Shown: positions 1-7,385, counted from the stretch's first letter. The stretch: 64,000 nucleotides of DNA from Nocardioides sp. Root240 (GCF_001428825.1 NZ_LMIT01000002.1:430375-494374), one strand, 5' to 3'. Notes: generated by a model not told the origin, from the letters alone. Made by a program: numbers and translations.

Positions 1-173
1 ACGCCTGCGCGCAGCTCACCGCGCCCCTGGTCGAGGTGCACATCAGTGCGCCGTCGAAGCGGCCCGAGGAGTTCCGGCACACCTCGGTGGTCACCCCGCA
101 CGCGGCGAAGGTGATCGAGGGCGAGGGCATCGACGGCTACCGCCAGGCCCTGGAGTTCATCGCGGCGCAGTGA
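1..173 (+). CDS. aroQ: Type II 3-dehydroquinate dehydratase, C-terminal fragment
   Basis: The window opens inside this gene; reading from base 3 gives 56 residues before TGA at 171-173. The motif VEVHISAPSKRPEEFRHTS followed by a GIDGYRQAL tail matches the C-terminal part of the type II dehydroquinases, which dehydrate 3-dehydroquinate to 3-dehydroshikimate in the cytosolic shikimate pathway. The HIS segment and the following Arg-containing stretch form part of the substrate pocket in this family. In actinobacteria aroQ usually lies just upstream of efp and nusB, as here, with a sigma-factor module inserted. Its last 17 bases overlap the 3' end of the convergent sigma gene. Identification is confident although the N-terminal active site is outside the window. 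Confidence 0.9.
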   Translation, partial: ACAQLTAPLVEVHISAPSKRPEEFRHTSVVTPHAAKVIEGEGIDGYRQALEFIAAQ

Positions 174-726
174 GCCCGGGCGCCGGCAGCGTGCGGCGCA
201 GCCGGGTCAGCCCGCGGTGGCGTGCCACCCGGACGGCGGTCGCGCTGATGCCCAGCGCCACGGCGGTCTGCTGGTTGCTCAGGCCCGCGACCTCGGTGCA
301 GGTCAGCACCTCCCGCTCGCGCTCGGGGAGCTCGGCCAGCACCCGTCGGGCCCAGTCCGCCCCGGTCACGTGCTCGGCAGTCCCGGGCGCGGCGAGGTGG
401 CGTCGCAAGGGCACCACGTTCCCCAGGTCGGCCGGCTCGACCGGGGAGGTCGCGCGGCGCGACGTACGACGGCGGGCGGCGCGGGCGTTGTTGCGGGCGA
501 TGCCGAACAACCAGCCCGCGAAGGCGTCGCGGTCGCCCTCGAAGTCCGCGATCGAGCGCGCGGCCACCAGCCACGTCTCGGCGACCAGGTCGTCCGGAGC
601 CGCCAGCACGTCACCCGAGGGACGCGCACGGAGCCAGACCAACAAGCGGCCGGTCAGGCTCTCGTACAGTTCGCGCCAGGCGTCAGGGTCCCCGTCCCGA
701 GCCCGCGCAATGAGCTCGTCCTCCAC
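157..726 (-). CDS. ECF-type RNA polymerase sigma factor
   Basis: Predicted 189-residue sigma-70 family regulator directing RNA polymerase to alternative promoters. Residues about 20-90 form region 2 (a DDLVAETWLVAARSI segment, then FAGWLFGIARNNA), and the C-terminus is a region 4 helix-turn-helix (LPEREREVLTCTEVAGLSNQQTA, then ALGISATAVRVARHRG). I chose GTG at 726 because homology begins directly with VEDELIARARDGD. Longer in-frame starts only translate Pro/Thr/Arg-rich shadow sequence from the preceding gene. It is the last gene of a three-gene minus-strand set, 13 bp after the membrane protein at 740-1429. That order is unusual, since anti-sigma genes normally follow their sigma gene. The regulon is unknown. 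Confidence 0.85.
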   Translation of the reverse strand: MEDELIARARDGDPDAWRELYESLTGRLLVWLRARPSGDVLAAPDDLVAETWLVAARSIADFEGDRDAFAGWLFGIARNNARAARRRTSRRATSPVEPADLGNVVPLRRHLAAPGTAEHVTGADWARRVLAELPEREREVLTCTEVAGLSNQQTAVALGISATAVRVARHRGLTRLRRTLPAPGLTAPR

Positions 727-739
727 CCGCGGCGCCGTC

Positions 740-1429
740 TCAGGCCCCCGCCGGGGCGGCCGCGTCGGTGCCGTCCGTGCTGCCGCTGGTGCCGCCACTG
801 CCGCTGTCGCGGCCGCTGTCCCCACCGTGGTGCCCGCTGTCGTCGGTCGTCTCCGGGGTGTCCGGGGTGTCGCTCGCCTGGTCCCTGCCCCCGCCGCCGT
901 CCGAGTCACTGCCCGAGTCACTGCCCGAGCCGCTGTCCGTGCTGTCGTCGGAGCCGTGGTGACCGCTGTCGTCGGTGGCCTCGTCGCCCGCGCGGCCGCC
1001 GTGGTCATCGCCGGTCGAGCCCTGGGCCTCGCCGGCGTCGTCGGTGCGGCCCACCGAACCCGGGGCCGGATCGTCGGCGACGGGCGCGCTGGAGGTGTCC
1101 TCCGGGCCGCGGGAGCCGTCGGGGTCGTCACGGGGCGTCGTGGCGTCGGTGCTGGACGCGTCGTCGCTCGGGGTGATCGACGTCGAGGGGAGCGGCTCCG
1201 GCTCGTCGTCGCGGCCCAGCCCGGTCAGCGCCACGGCGCCACCCGCGACCACCGCGACCGCGGCGGCCGCGGCGACGGCGGCCATCCAGCCCCGCGGGGC
1301 GACAGCCGGCGCCGTACCGGACCCGGGGACGGAGGCGCGCGCCTCCAGGGCCAGCTGCGCGACGAAAGCCGGGTCGGCCGGCGTCTCCGGGATCGGCAGG
1401 CTGAGGTCAGGGGTGCGGTCCATGCTCAT
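740..1429 (-). CDS. Single-pass membrane protein with acidic, His/Ser/Gly-rich outer domain; possible anti-sigma factor
   Basis: A 229-residue protein with a short cytoplasmic N-terminus (about 46 residues, including DPAFVAQLALEARA), one hydrophobic Ala/Val-rich transmembrane segment (about 47-70), and a roughly 160-residue low-complexity exterior rich in Asp, Ser, Gly and Thr with DDSGHHG repeats. Start is MSMDRTP at 1429, preceded by a weak GAGAACG; MDRTP at 1423 is possible. The topology and position beside an ECF sigma gene suggest a sigma-antagonising membrane partner, but I see no HxxxCxxC zinc anti-sigma motif. The exterior shares the DDSGHxG motif with the secreted neighbour at 1491-2030. 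Whether it binds metal or is a stalk is unproven. Confidence 0.55.
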   Translation of the reverse strand: MSMDRTPDLSLPIPETPADPAFVAQLALEARASVPGSGTAPAVAPRGWMAAVAAAAAVAVVAGGAVALTGLGRDDEPEPLPSTSITPSDDASSTDATTPRDDPDGSRGPEDTSSAPVADDPAPGSVGRTDDAGEAQGSTGDDHGGRAGDEATDDSGHHGSDDSTDSGSGSDSGSDSDGGGGRDQASDTPDTPETTDDSGHHGGDSGRDSGSGGTSGSTDGTDAAAPAGA

Positions 1430-1452
1430 CGTTCTCGTCAGGGGGAGTGATC

Positions 1453-1482
1453 GCCCGGGACCCATTGTCGCGGGTCCCGGGC
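1453..1482 (-). terminator. Perfect hairpin after the acidic secreted-protein gene
   Basis: Perfect 11-bp inverted repeat (GCCCGGGACCC at 1453-1463 and its complement at 1472-1482) with an 8-nt loop, between the stop of the gene at 1491-2030 and the start of the gene at 1429. There is no T-tract, so it may be a transcript-stability hairpin or partial terminator that lowers expression of the membrane protein and sigma genes. Confidence 0.5.
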
Positions 1483-1490
1483 GTCGGGGG

Positions 1491-2030
1491 TCAGTCGTCG
1501 GATCCGCCGTGACCTGAGCCGTCGTGGCCCGAGTCGTCGGTCGGCTCGTCCGTCGGGTCGTCCGTCGGGTCGTCCGAGCCGTCGTGGCCCGAGCCGTCGT
1601 GACCGGAGTCGTCGTCGACCTCGGGAGCCTCGGACTCACCGCCGTGGTGCTCTCCGTCGTCCTCGCCCTGGTCGTCGGCGTCGTCCTCGGCGTGGTCACG
1701 GCCGCGGTGGTCGCCCTGGTCGTCGGGGCCCTCGTTCTCGGCCTGGCCCTGGTCGTCGGCGTCGTCGGTCTCCGGGGCGTCCGTCTCGGGGTCGTCGGTC
1801 TCGGGGTCGTCGGTCTCGGGCGCGTCCGTCTCGTCGGTCTCCTCGGCCTCCGGGGCCTCGGTCTCGTCGGTCTCGTCGGCCTCCGGGGTGTCGCTCGTGG
1901 AGTCGTCGACCACGCTCGGCCCGTGGTCGTCGGAGTCGTTCGCCGCGCCCACGGCGTACGCGCCTCCGAGCGTGGCGAGCACGATGGCGAAGGCGGCGGC
2001 CGCGGTGCGGTACGGGGTGAGCTTGCGCAT
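1491..2030 (-). CDS. Secreted, highly acidic Asp/Glu/His-rich repeat protein
   Basis: A 179-residue protein with a clear Sec signal or anchor (MRKLTPYRT then an Ala/Val/Leu core ending GGAYAVGAAN, about residues 1-30). The rest is extremely acidic low-complexity sequence with tandem PETDD units and, at the C-terminus, SGHDGSGHDGSDD and DPTDDPTDEPTDDSGH units. ATG at 2030 is supported by GGGAGGA 7 nt upstream. I see no enzymatic domain. The Asp/His-rich tail could chelate divalent cations at the cell surface; that is inference from composition. It is the first gene of the minus-strand set that ends with an ECF sigma factor, and shares the SGHxG(S)DD motif with its neighbour. Low-complexity DNA of this type is prone to slippage. 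Confidence 0.6.
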   Translation of the reverse strand: MRKLTPYRTAAAAFAIVLATLGGAYAVGAANDSDDHGPSVVDDSTSDTPEADETDETEAPEAEETDETDAPETDDPETDDPETDAPETDDADDQGQAENEGPDDQGDHRGRDHAEDDADDQGEDDGEHHGGESEAPEVDDDSGHDGSGHDGSDDPTDDPTDEPTDDSGHDGSGHGGSDD

Positions 2031-2140
2031 GGTGTCCTCCCTCGTGGCGACCCGTTGTCGCCGTACACCGGGTTCATGCCGCCGGGCGCGACAGGTGTTA
2101 CGCGGGTGACGAAGATTTCTCCGCCGTTGACGAGCGTCGA

Positions 2141-2146
2141 TAGGAT
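2141..2146 (+). promoter_or_regulatory. Possible -10 element for efp-nusB
   Basis: TAGGAT in the 185-bp gap between the divergent secreted-protein gene and efp; it would give a leader of about 62 nt. No convincing -35 is visible at 16-18 bp. Nothing else was recognised in this gap. Confidence 0.3.
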
Positions 2147-2215
2147 CGGGGGCTGTGCCACGCCGTGACGGCCGTGGCCCCACCCATTGACATCTGCATC
2201 GAAGAAGGCTGACGC

Positions 2216-2782
2216 ATGGCTACGACGAACGACCTCAAGAACGGCATGGTCCTCAAGCTGGAGAACCAGCTCTGGCAGGTGGTCGAGTTCCAGCACGTGA
2301 AGCCCGGCAAGGGCCCGGCCTTCGTCCGCACCAAGCTCAAGCACGTCGAGTCGGGCAAGAACGTCGACAAGACCTTCAACGCCGGCACCAAGGTCGAGAC
2401 CGCCACGGTCGACCGCCGCTCGTTCCAGTACCTCTACAACGACGGCACCAACTTCGTCTTCATGGACGTCCAGGACTACGACCAGATCGAGGTCGCCCCG
2501 GAGATCGTCGGCTCGGCCGCCGGCTTCCTCCTGGAGAACCAGGACGTCGTCATCGCCACCAACGAGGGCCGCGTGCTCTTCATCGAGATGCCGGCCTCGG
2601 TCGAGCTGCTCGTCTCCTACACCGAGCCGGGCGTCGTCGGCGACTCCGCCACCGGCCGTACCAAGCCCGCCACCCTCGAGACCGGTGCCGAGATCCAGGT
2701 CCCGCTCTTCATCGAGCAGGGCGAGAAGATCAAGGTCGACACCCGCGACGGTGGTTCCTACCTGAGCCGTGTGAAGGGCTGA
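2216..2782 (+). CDS. efp: Translation elongation factor P
   Basis: A 188-residue protein of normal family length. EF-P binds between the ribosomal P and E sites and relieves stalling at polyproline stretches. The N-terminal KOW-like domain ([20 protein letters not shown]) carries the loop with [12 protein letters not shown], whose Lys is the tip residue pointing to the peptidyl-transferase centre. The two OB-fold domains follow ([14 protein letters not shown] and the C-terminal [22 protein letters not shown] signature). GAAGG lies upstream of the ATG. The stop overlaps the nusB start by one base (TGATG), so the two genes are co-translated. The aroQ-efp-nusB neighbourhood is typical of actinobacteria. 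Confidence 0.97.
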   Translation: MATTNDLKNGMVLKLENQLWQVVEFQHVKPGKGPAFVRTKLKHVESGKNVDKTFNAGTKVETATVDRRSFQYLYNDGTNFVFMDVQDYDQIEVAPEIVGSAAGFLLENQDVVIATNEGRVLFIEMPASVELLVSYTEPGVVGDSATGRTKPATLETGAEIQVPLFIEQGEKIKVDTRDGGSYLSRVKG

Positions 2783-3189
2783 TGGGAGCCCGGACCAAGG
2801 CCCGCAAGCGCGCCCTCGACGTCCTCTACGCCGCCGACATGCGCGGTGAGACGGGCGTCGAGGCCCTCGCCCGCGTCATCGCCGAGGGTGAGCCGCCGAG
2901 CAACCCCTACACGCGCACCCTCGTCGAGGGCGTGACGGAGCGGCGCGAGCGGATCGACGAGGTCCTCTCCGAGTTCTCCACCGGCTGGAGCCTGGCCCGC
3001 ATGCCCGCCGTCGACCGCAACGTCCTGCGGATCGGCGTCTGGGAGATGCTCTGGGTCGACGACGTCCCCGACACGGTCGCGGTGACCGAGGCGATGGCGC
3101 TCGTCCAGGAGCTCTCCACCGATGAGTCGCCGGCGTTCGTCAACGGCGTGCTCGGCGCGATCCAACGGAGCAAGTCGACGCTGGTCTGA
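2782..3189 (+). CDS. nusB: Transcription antitermination factor NusB
   Basis: A 135-residue all-helical RNA-binding protein that, with NusE (S10), binds boxA in rRNA leaders and prevents premature termination. The signature ARKRALDVLYAADMRGE at the N-terminus and the C-terminal WEMLWVDDVPDTVAVTEAM and SPAFVNGVLGAI stretches are diagnostic. Length is normal. It starts at the ATG overlapping the efp stop. The operon seems to end here, because a 14-bp-arm palindrome begins two bases after the stop codon. Confidence 0.96.
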   Translation: MGARTKARKRALDVLYAADMRGETGVEALARVIAEGEPPSNPYTRTLVEGVTERRERIDEVLSEFSTGWSLARMPAVDRNVLRIGVWEMLWVDDVPDTVAVTEAMALVQELSTDESPAFVNGVLGAIQRSKSTLV

Positions 3190-3190
3190 G

Positions 3191-3220
3191 TTGTTGCGGT
3201 TTGGGACCAAACCGCAACAA
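3191..3220 (+). repeat. Palindromic repeat copy 1, terminator-like, after nusB
   Basis: Perfect 14-bp arms (TTGTTGCGGTTTGG at 3191-3204, complement CCAAACCGCAACAA at 3207-3220) around a central GA. The core GCGGTTTGG-NN-CCAAACCGC recurs twice at 34950-35014. Its position directly after a stop codon fits a transcription terminator, and its recurrence suggests a dispersed REP-like element. Confidence 0.75.
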
Positions 3221-3306
3221 TTCCGGCTCCCGGGATGCGGTTCCTGCCCAAGCGGTGGACCTGCGGACGCTGGTGGGGGCTTGGTGCATGTGCCAGTCTG
3301 GCCGTC

Positions 3307-4695
3307 ATGCCGCAGCCTGCAGAGGTCGACGTCGTCGTCATCGGACTCGGACCGGGCGGTGAGCACGTCGCCGCCTCCCTGGCCCGCGCCGGACTGAGCG
3401 TGGTCGGGGTCGACCGGCGCCTGGTCGGCGGTGAGTGCCCCTACTTCGGGTGCATCCCGTCGAAGATGATGATCCGGGCCGCCGACGCGCTGGCCGAGGC
3501 CCGTCGCGTCGGTGCGCTTGCCGGCTCGGCCGACGTCTCGCCCGACTGGACCGCCGTCGCCGACCGGATCCGCGACGAGGCCACCGACGACTGGGACGAC
3601 GCCGTCGCCGTCGAGCGGCTGGAGAAGGCCGGCGCCCGGTTCGTGCGCGGCGAGGGCCGCCTCGACGGACCCGGCCGCGTGGTCGTCGAGACCGCCGACG
3701 GACCCGTCGAGCTGACGGCCCGTCGCGGCGTCGTCCTCAACACCGGCACCGAGCCCGCGGTGCCGCCCATCGACGGGCTCGCCGGCACGCCGTACTGGAC
3801 CAACCGCGACGCCGTGCGTCTGCGGGAGCTCCCCTCGAGCCTCGTGGTGCTCGGCGGCGGGGCGATCGGTTGCGAGCTCGCCCAGGCCTTCTCGCGCTTC
3901 GGCGTGGAGGTCACCGTCGTCGAGGCCGGGGAGCGGATCCTCGGCCCGGAGGAGCCGGAGGCGAGCGCGGTCGTCGCGGCCGCGCTCGAGGCCGAGGGCA
4001 TCACCGTCCGGGCCGGCGTCGGCGTCACCGCCGTGTCCCACGAGGGTGCCTTCAGCATCGGTCTCGCCGACGGGACCTCCCTCGGCGCCCAGACGCTGCT
4101 GGTGGCGGCGGGGCGTCGTACGAACCTGGCGGGCATCGGGCTCGACACCGTGGGCGCCGACCCGTCGGCGCGCACGATCGAGGTCGACGAGCGGATGCGC
4201 GTGGCGGGCGTCGACGGTCTCTGGGCGATCGGTGACATCACCGGCAAGGGCGCCTTCACGCACATGTCGATGTACCAGGCCGATGTCGCGATCCGGGACC
4301 TCACCGGCGAGGCCGGTCCGTGGGCCGACTACCGCGCCGTCTCCCGCGCGACCTTCACCGACCCCGAGGTCGGCTCGGTCGGCATGACCGAGAAGCAGGC
4401 GCGCGACGCCGGGCTCCGTGTCGGCGTCGGCACCACGAAGCTCCAGGAGTCGAGCCGCGGCTGGTTGCACAAGGTCGGCAACGAGGGCGTGATCAAGGTC
4501 GTCGTCGACCTCGACCGCGACGTGCTCGTCGGCGCCACCGCCGTCGGACCGTCGGGCGGCGAGATCATCGGCATGCTGGTGACCGCCGTGCACGCCGAGG
4601 TCCCGCTGGCGACCCTGCGCGGCATGCACTTCGCGTACCCGACCTTCCACCGCGCCGTCGAGACCGCCCTGGGAGCAGTGACCGAGGTGTCCTGA
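3307..4695 (+). CDS. Class I pyridine nucleotide-disulfide oxidoreductase (flavoprotein)
   Basis: A 462-residue FAD enzyme. The FAD dinucleotide fold is VVVIGLGPGGEHVAASLA (about 9-26), the redox disulfide is GGECPYFGCIPSK (Cys44 and Cys49), the NAD(P) fold is VVLGGGAIGCELAQAF (about 180), and GLWAIGDIT is the second FAD contact. The C-terminal dimerisation domain ends HFAYPTFHRAVE. There the His-Glu dyad of lipoamide dehydrogenase (HPTxxE) is replaced by Tyr and Arg, so this is unlikely to be a lipoamide dehydrogenase. Mercuric-reductase-like, quinone-reductase-like or another reductase activity is more likely. I chose ATG at 3307, since upstream in-frame sequence crosses the palindrome. CAGTCT lies 7 nt before the start, hinting at a leaderless mRNA. 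Confidence 0.85.
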   Translation: MPQPAEVDVVVIGLGPGGEHVAASLARAGLSVVGVDRRLVGGECPYFGCIPSKMMIRAADALAEARRVGALAGSADVSPDWTAVADRIRDEATDDWDDAVAVERLEKAGARFVRGEGRLDGPGRVVVETADGPVELTARRGVVLNTGTEPAVPPIDGLAGTPYWTNRDAVRLRELPSSLVVLGGGAIGCELAQAFSRFGVEVTVVEAGERILGPEEPEASAVVAAALEAEGITVRAGVGVTAVSHEGAFSIGLADGTSLGAQTLLVAAGRRTNLAGIGLDTVGADPSARTIEVDERMRVAGVDGLWAIGDITGKGAFTHMSMYQADVAIRDLTGEAGPWADYRAVSRATFTDPEVGSVGMTEKQARDAGLRVGVGTTKLQESSRGWLHKVGNEGVIKVVVDLDRDVLVGATAVGPSGGEIIGMLVTAVHAEVPLATLRGMHFAYPTFHRAVETALGAVTEVS

Positions 4696-4744
4696 CAGAT
4701 CGGGGTAGTTTTGGCCGCGGCCACTACCTATCTCGGAGGTACCC

Positions 4745-5818
4745 GTGAGTCACCCCTCGCCCGACCCCCTGACCGACCCGATCCCGCCAGCGGGGGAGCA
4801 CACGCTCCTTCGCCCGGCGCCCCCGGGACCTCCGCCGGCGGCGCCTCCGCCGCCGTACCAGGCCCCGGTCGAGCCGCGTCGTTTCATGACCGCCACGGAC
4901 TTCCTGGACCGGCGCCACGCCGAGCGCGAGCCCGGGCCGGCGACGTGGGGCTGGCAGGGCCGCGTACGACGCTGGTCCGGTGGCCTGGTCAAGCCCGCGA
5001 TGAGCGCCAAGGAGCGGGCCTGGGAGGCCGACCGGGCGCAGGTGCAGAAGGAGTTCGACGGCCCCCGCACCATCGCCTTCGTGAACCCGAAGGGCGGCGC
5101 CGCCAAGACGACCGGCGTGCTCGCGGCGGGCTACACCTTCGGCACCGTCCGCGGCGGCGGCGTGATCGGTTGGGACAACAACGAGACCCGGGGCACCCTC
5201 GGCATCCGCGGTGCCCGCAGCCAGCACCGCAACACCACCCGCGAGCTGCTCGAGGACGTCGAGCGCTTCCGTCACGCCGACCAGTCCCGGATCGGCGACC
5301 TCGGCGCCTTCGTCCGCTCCCAGGGCGACGCGCACTTCGACGTCCTCGCCTCCGACGAGCGGCCCGACGTGACCGGCGTGATCCACGCGAAGGACTTCGC
5401 CGAGGTCCACTCGCTCCTCGAGCGCTTCTACCGGCTGATCCTGGTCGACACCGGCAACAACCTGCGGGCCGAGAACTGGCTCGCCGCCGCCGAGGCCGCG
5501 GACCTCCTGGTCGTCACCAGCACGGTCCGCGAGGACACCGGCTACAGCGGTCTCTGGATGCTCGATGCGCTCCAGGATGCCGGCTACGACAACCTGAAGT
5601 ACAAGACCGTCACCGTCCTCTCCGACCCCAGCCCCAAGGTCGACGAGGCCCTCGCCCGCGACCTCGTGCAGGTCTACGAGCAGCGCACCCGCGGCGTCTA
5701 CCGCGTCCCCTACGACCCCGCCCTCGTCTCCGGCTCGGTCGTCCCGTACGCCGAGCTGTCCGCCGCCACGCGACGCTCGTGGTTGCGCGCCTGCGCGGGG
5801 ATGGCGGCGGCGTTGTGA
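4745..5818 (+). CDS. ParA/MinD-like P-loop ATPase with proline-rich N-terminus
   Basis: A 357-residue protein. Residues 1-45 are a Pro-rich tail (PPGPPPAAPPPPYQAP). About 110-355 form a SIMIBI-class ATPase with a deviant Walker A, NPKGGAAKTT, where the usual GVGKTT has Ala-Ala-Lys. VIGWDNNETRG resembles the Walker A' region, and LILVDTGNNLRAENW is Walker B. Similar Pro-rich ParA-like proteins occur beside type VII secretion loci and as general MinD-like positioning ATPases; no ESX genes are visible here, so its partner is unknown. GTG at 4745 has GGAGGT at 4735-4740. It stands alone between the oxidoreductase and the phosphoribosyltransferase-like gene. The Gly-to-Ala change before the P-loop Lys is unusual and may alter ATP turnover. 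Confidence 0.75.
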   Translation: MSHPSPDPLTDPIPPAGEHTLLRPAPPGPPPAAPPPPYQAPVEPRRFMTATDFLDRRHAEREPGPATWGWQGRVRRWSGGLVKPAMSAKERAWEADRAQVQKEFDGPRTIAFVNPKGGAAKTTGVLAAGYTFGTVRGGGVIGWDNNETRGTLGIRGARSQHRNTTRELLEDVERFRHADQSRIGDLGAFVRSQGDAHFDVLASDERPDVTGVIHAKDFAEVHSLLERFYRLILVDTGNNLRAENWLAAAEAADLLVVTSTVREDTGYSGLWMLDALQDAGYDNLKYKTVTVLSDPSPKVDEALARDLVQVYEQRTRGVYRVPYDPALVSGSVVPYAELSAATRRSWLRACAGMAAAL

Positions 5819-6046
5819 CCGGCGTACGGCGGGCGGTCCTCGGGCTGCGGGTCCGGCTCGCGCGGGTGATGGGGGCGCTGGCGGGCGCGCGCGCCTGACG
5901 GTTGGGTCACTGCGGTCCGAGCGTGTCGTCGAGCCTCTGGTGTCTGAAGTCCTCGCCGGAGAGATCAGTCCGCTTGCCCACCGGCCGACGGTACGACGAA
6001 CCGGGGCACGGGACACGCGGTTATCCGATGGAGCTGACGAGCCGGG

Positions 6047-6610
6047 TTGCCCGGGCTGCGGCTGGTGTCCGCCGTCCAGCACCACCTCCGCGCGCGCTTT
6101 CGCTGGATCGGCGACAAGTACGACGACGGTGGGCGTGCCGACCTGACGGGCTGGTGGCGCGATCCGGTCGTGCTGAGCCTCCTCGGCCCCGCGCTCGCAG
6201 GTGTCGTGCCGTCGGCAGCGGAGGCGACGGTCGTGCTGGCGCCCCAGTCGCGTGGCACGCTGCTGGGCTCACTCGTCGCTGCCCACCTCGGGGTCGGGCT
6301 CGTCGAGCTCCGGAAGGAGCCGGGGACCGCGGCGGACAGCGACGCGTGGCGGACCCGCACGACGCCCCCGGACTACCGCGACCGCCAGCTCGTGATGGGC
6401 TTTCGCAGGGCGCTGGTCCGCTCTGGTGACCGGGTCCTGTTCGTGGACGACTGGATCGCAACGGGTGGGCAAGCGCTCACTGCGAAGGCACTCGTCGACG
6501 ACACGGGCGCTACCTGGCTCGGCGCGTCCGTGATCGTCGACGGGCTCGAGACGCCGTCGTACCGACGCCCCCTGGGGTTGCGTGGCCTCCTGCACCTCCG
6601 CGACCTCTGA
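6047..6610 (+). CDS. Phosphoribosyltransferase-like protein (adenine-PRT-type fold)
   Basis: A 187-residue protein with a type I PRTase signature: VLFVDDWIATGGQALTAKAL (about 128-147) corresponds to the PRPP-binding loop, and VLAPQSRGTLLGSLVAAHLG plus LVELRKEPG resemble the base-binding and flexible-loop strands of adenine phosphoribosyltransferases. It may salvage a purine or act as a regulator; the substrate cannot be told. The start is uncertain: TTG at 6047 is the longest reasonable choice and GTG at 6065 is an alternative, neither with a strong Shine-Dalgarno. The next small gene starts 11 bp after the stop, so the two may be co-transcribed. The 228 bp before it show nothing recognisable. 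Confidence 0.6.
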   Translation: MPGLRLVSAVQHHLRARFRWIGDKYDDGGRADLTGWWRDPVVLSLLGPALAGVVPSAAEATVVLAPQSRGTLLGSLVAAHLGVGLVELRKEPGTAADSDAWRTRTTPPDYRDRQLVMGFRRALVRSGDRVLFVDDWIATGGQALTAKALVDDTGATWLGASVIVDGLETPSYRRPLGLRGLLHLRDL

Positions 6611-6621
6611 CGGGTGGAGTC

Positions 6622-6951
6622 GTGCCGCGCGGGCACCAGACCTCCATGAACGTCTGCCTCGTGTGGCTCGGTGATCCGTCGGCAGCGCGGCACGTCCTCG
6701 GGGAGCCCGGGCCGTGGCGCGAGGTGCGCGAGGCAGGGCCCGGGCTCCTCCTGGTCGAGACGTACGAGACCGTCTCGCGGGTCTACCACGAGGTGAAGTG
6801 GATGCTGCCGGACGCCTGCCCGCTCCTGGTCGCCCCGGTGGGGTGGCGGCCGAAGGCGCGCGGGCTGGCGGCCGGCACGGTGTCGTGGCTGAGGAACAGG
6901 TTGGCCCTCCCGGACAGGACTCGCCCGGATCGGACGGAGGAGGCGGGGTAG
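6622..6951 (+). CDS. Small protein of unknown function
   Basis: I do not recognise this 109-residue protein. It has hydrophobic strands (MNVCLVWLG, GLLLVETYETVSRVYHEV, CPLLVAPVGWRP) alternating with helices, consistent with a small soluble alpha/beta domain, and an Arg/Asp-rich tail. GTG at 6622 lies only two bases after GGTGGAG, too close for an ideal ribosome site. ATG at 6646 would give a 101-residue product starting MNVCLVW. Its proximity to the phosphoribosyltransferase-like gene suggests a shared transcript. Confidence 0.5.
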   Translation: MPRGHQTSMNVCLVWLGDPSAARHVLGEPGPWREVREAGPGLLLVETYETVSRVYHEVKWMLPDACPLLVAPVGWRPKARGLAAGTVSWLRNRLALPDRTRPDRTEEAG

Positions 6952-7014
6952 TGCAGGTGTACGGCCGAGCGGGCCAGCCGAGGTCCGCCGCGCGAAACTG
7001 AAGGGAGTCCCGAC

Positions 7015-7185
7015 ATGGGTCTCGACGACAAGATCAGCAACGCCGCCGAGGAGAAGACGGGCCAGGCCAAGGAAGCACTCGGCAAGGCCACGGACAACGA
7101 GGACCTCGAGGCGGAGGGCAAGGGCGACCAGCTCAAGGGCAACCTCAAGCAGGCGGCCGAGAAGGTGAAGGACGCCTTCAAGTGA
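7015..7185 (+). CDS. CsbD family stress-response protein
   Basis: A 56-residue protein, [20 protein letters not shown] and onward, ending VKDAFK. The alternating Lys/Glu/Gly helix with the GQAKEALGK and [19 protein letters not shown] units is typical of CsbD proteins, small soluble proteins induced by general stress in many bacteria; the biochemical role is not established. AAGGGAG lies 9 nt before the ATG at 7015. A strong hairpin terminator follows at 7208-7237, so it is probably monocistronic. Confidence 0.9.
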   Translation: MGLDDKISNAAEEKTGQAKEALGKATDNEDLEAEGKGDQLKGNLKQAAEKVKDAFK

Positions 7186-7207
7186 TCGTCTGATCGCCGT
7201 ACGACGC

Positions 7208-7237
7208 GAAGGGGCTCCGGGGACACGGGGCCCCTTC
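7208..7237 (+). terminator. Terminator hairpin after the CsbD gene
   Basis: Arms GAAGGGGC (7208-7215) and GCCCCTTC (7230-7237) with a GC-rich loop and GTCCTGTCC following. It separates the CsbD gene from the pyr operon promoter region. Confidence 0.7.
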
Positions 7238-7314
7238 GTCCTGTCCGGCGCGACTGCCCGCGCCGTGGTCCGCGGCACACCGGACCCGGTTCGGCCGGAG
7301 GGCTGGTCGCCCGG

Positions 7315-7320
7315 TAGGGT
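7315..7320 (+). promoter_or_regulatory. Possible -10 element of the pyr operon
   Basis: TAGGGT; transcription would begin near 7327 and give a leader of about 60 nt that holds the whole PyrR-binding loop. No clear -35 hexamer is seen. Confidence 0.4.
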
Positions 7321-7336
7321 GGAGCCCGATCAGACA

Positions 7337-7376
7337 TCCTTTAAGGAGCCGTCCCGTGAGGCGGAGAAGGAGGTCA
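7337..7376 (+). promoter_or_regulatory. PyrR-binding RNA loop controlling the pyr operon
   Basis: The leader matches the known PyrR-binding RNA architecture: TCCTTTAA at 7337-7344, then GTCC-CGTGAGGC (7351-7362, the conserved GUCC/purine-rich GAGGC loop), then GGAGAAGGAGG. TCCTT (7337-7341) can pair with AAGGA (7368-7372) and TCC with GGA around the loop. The lower-stem 3' arm contains AAGGAGG, the Shine-Dalgarno of pyrR (ATG at 7386). This suggests PyrR-UMP represses translation, as described for Mycobacterium smegmatis. The in-frame GTG at 7356 is part of the loop, not a start codon. Confidence 0.8.
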
Positions 7377-7385
7377 GGCACGCTG

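Noticed and set aside
5902..6429. Plus-strand frame overlapping the phosphoribosyltransferase-like gene
   Set aside because: It is Arg/Pro-rich, lacks domains and overlaps the better-supported frame with a PRPP-binding loop.
7356..7385. Upstream GTG start for pyrR
   Set aside because: This GTG is part of the conserved PyrR loop CGTGAGGC; the ribosome site AAGGAGG and family alignment support ATG 7386.
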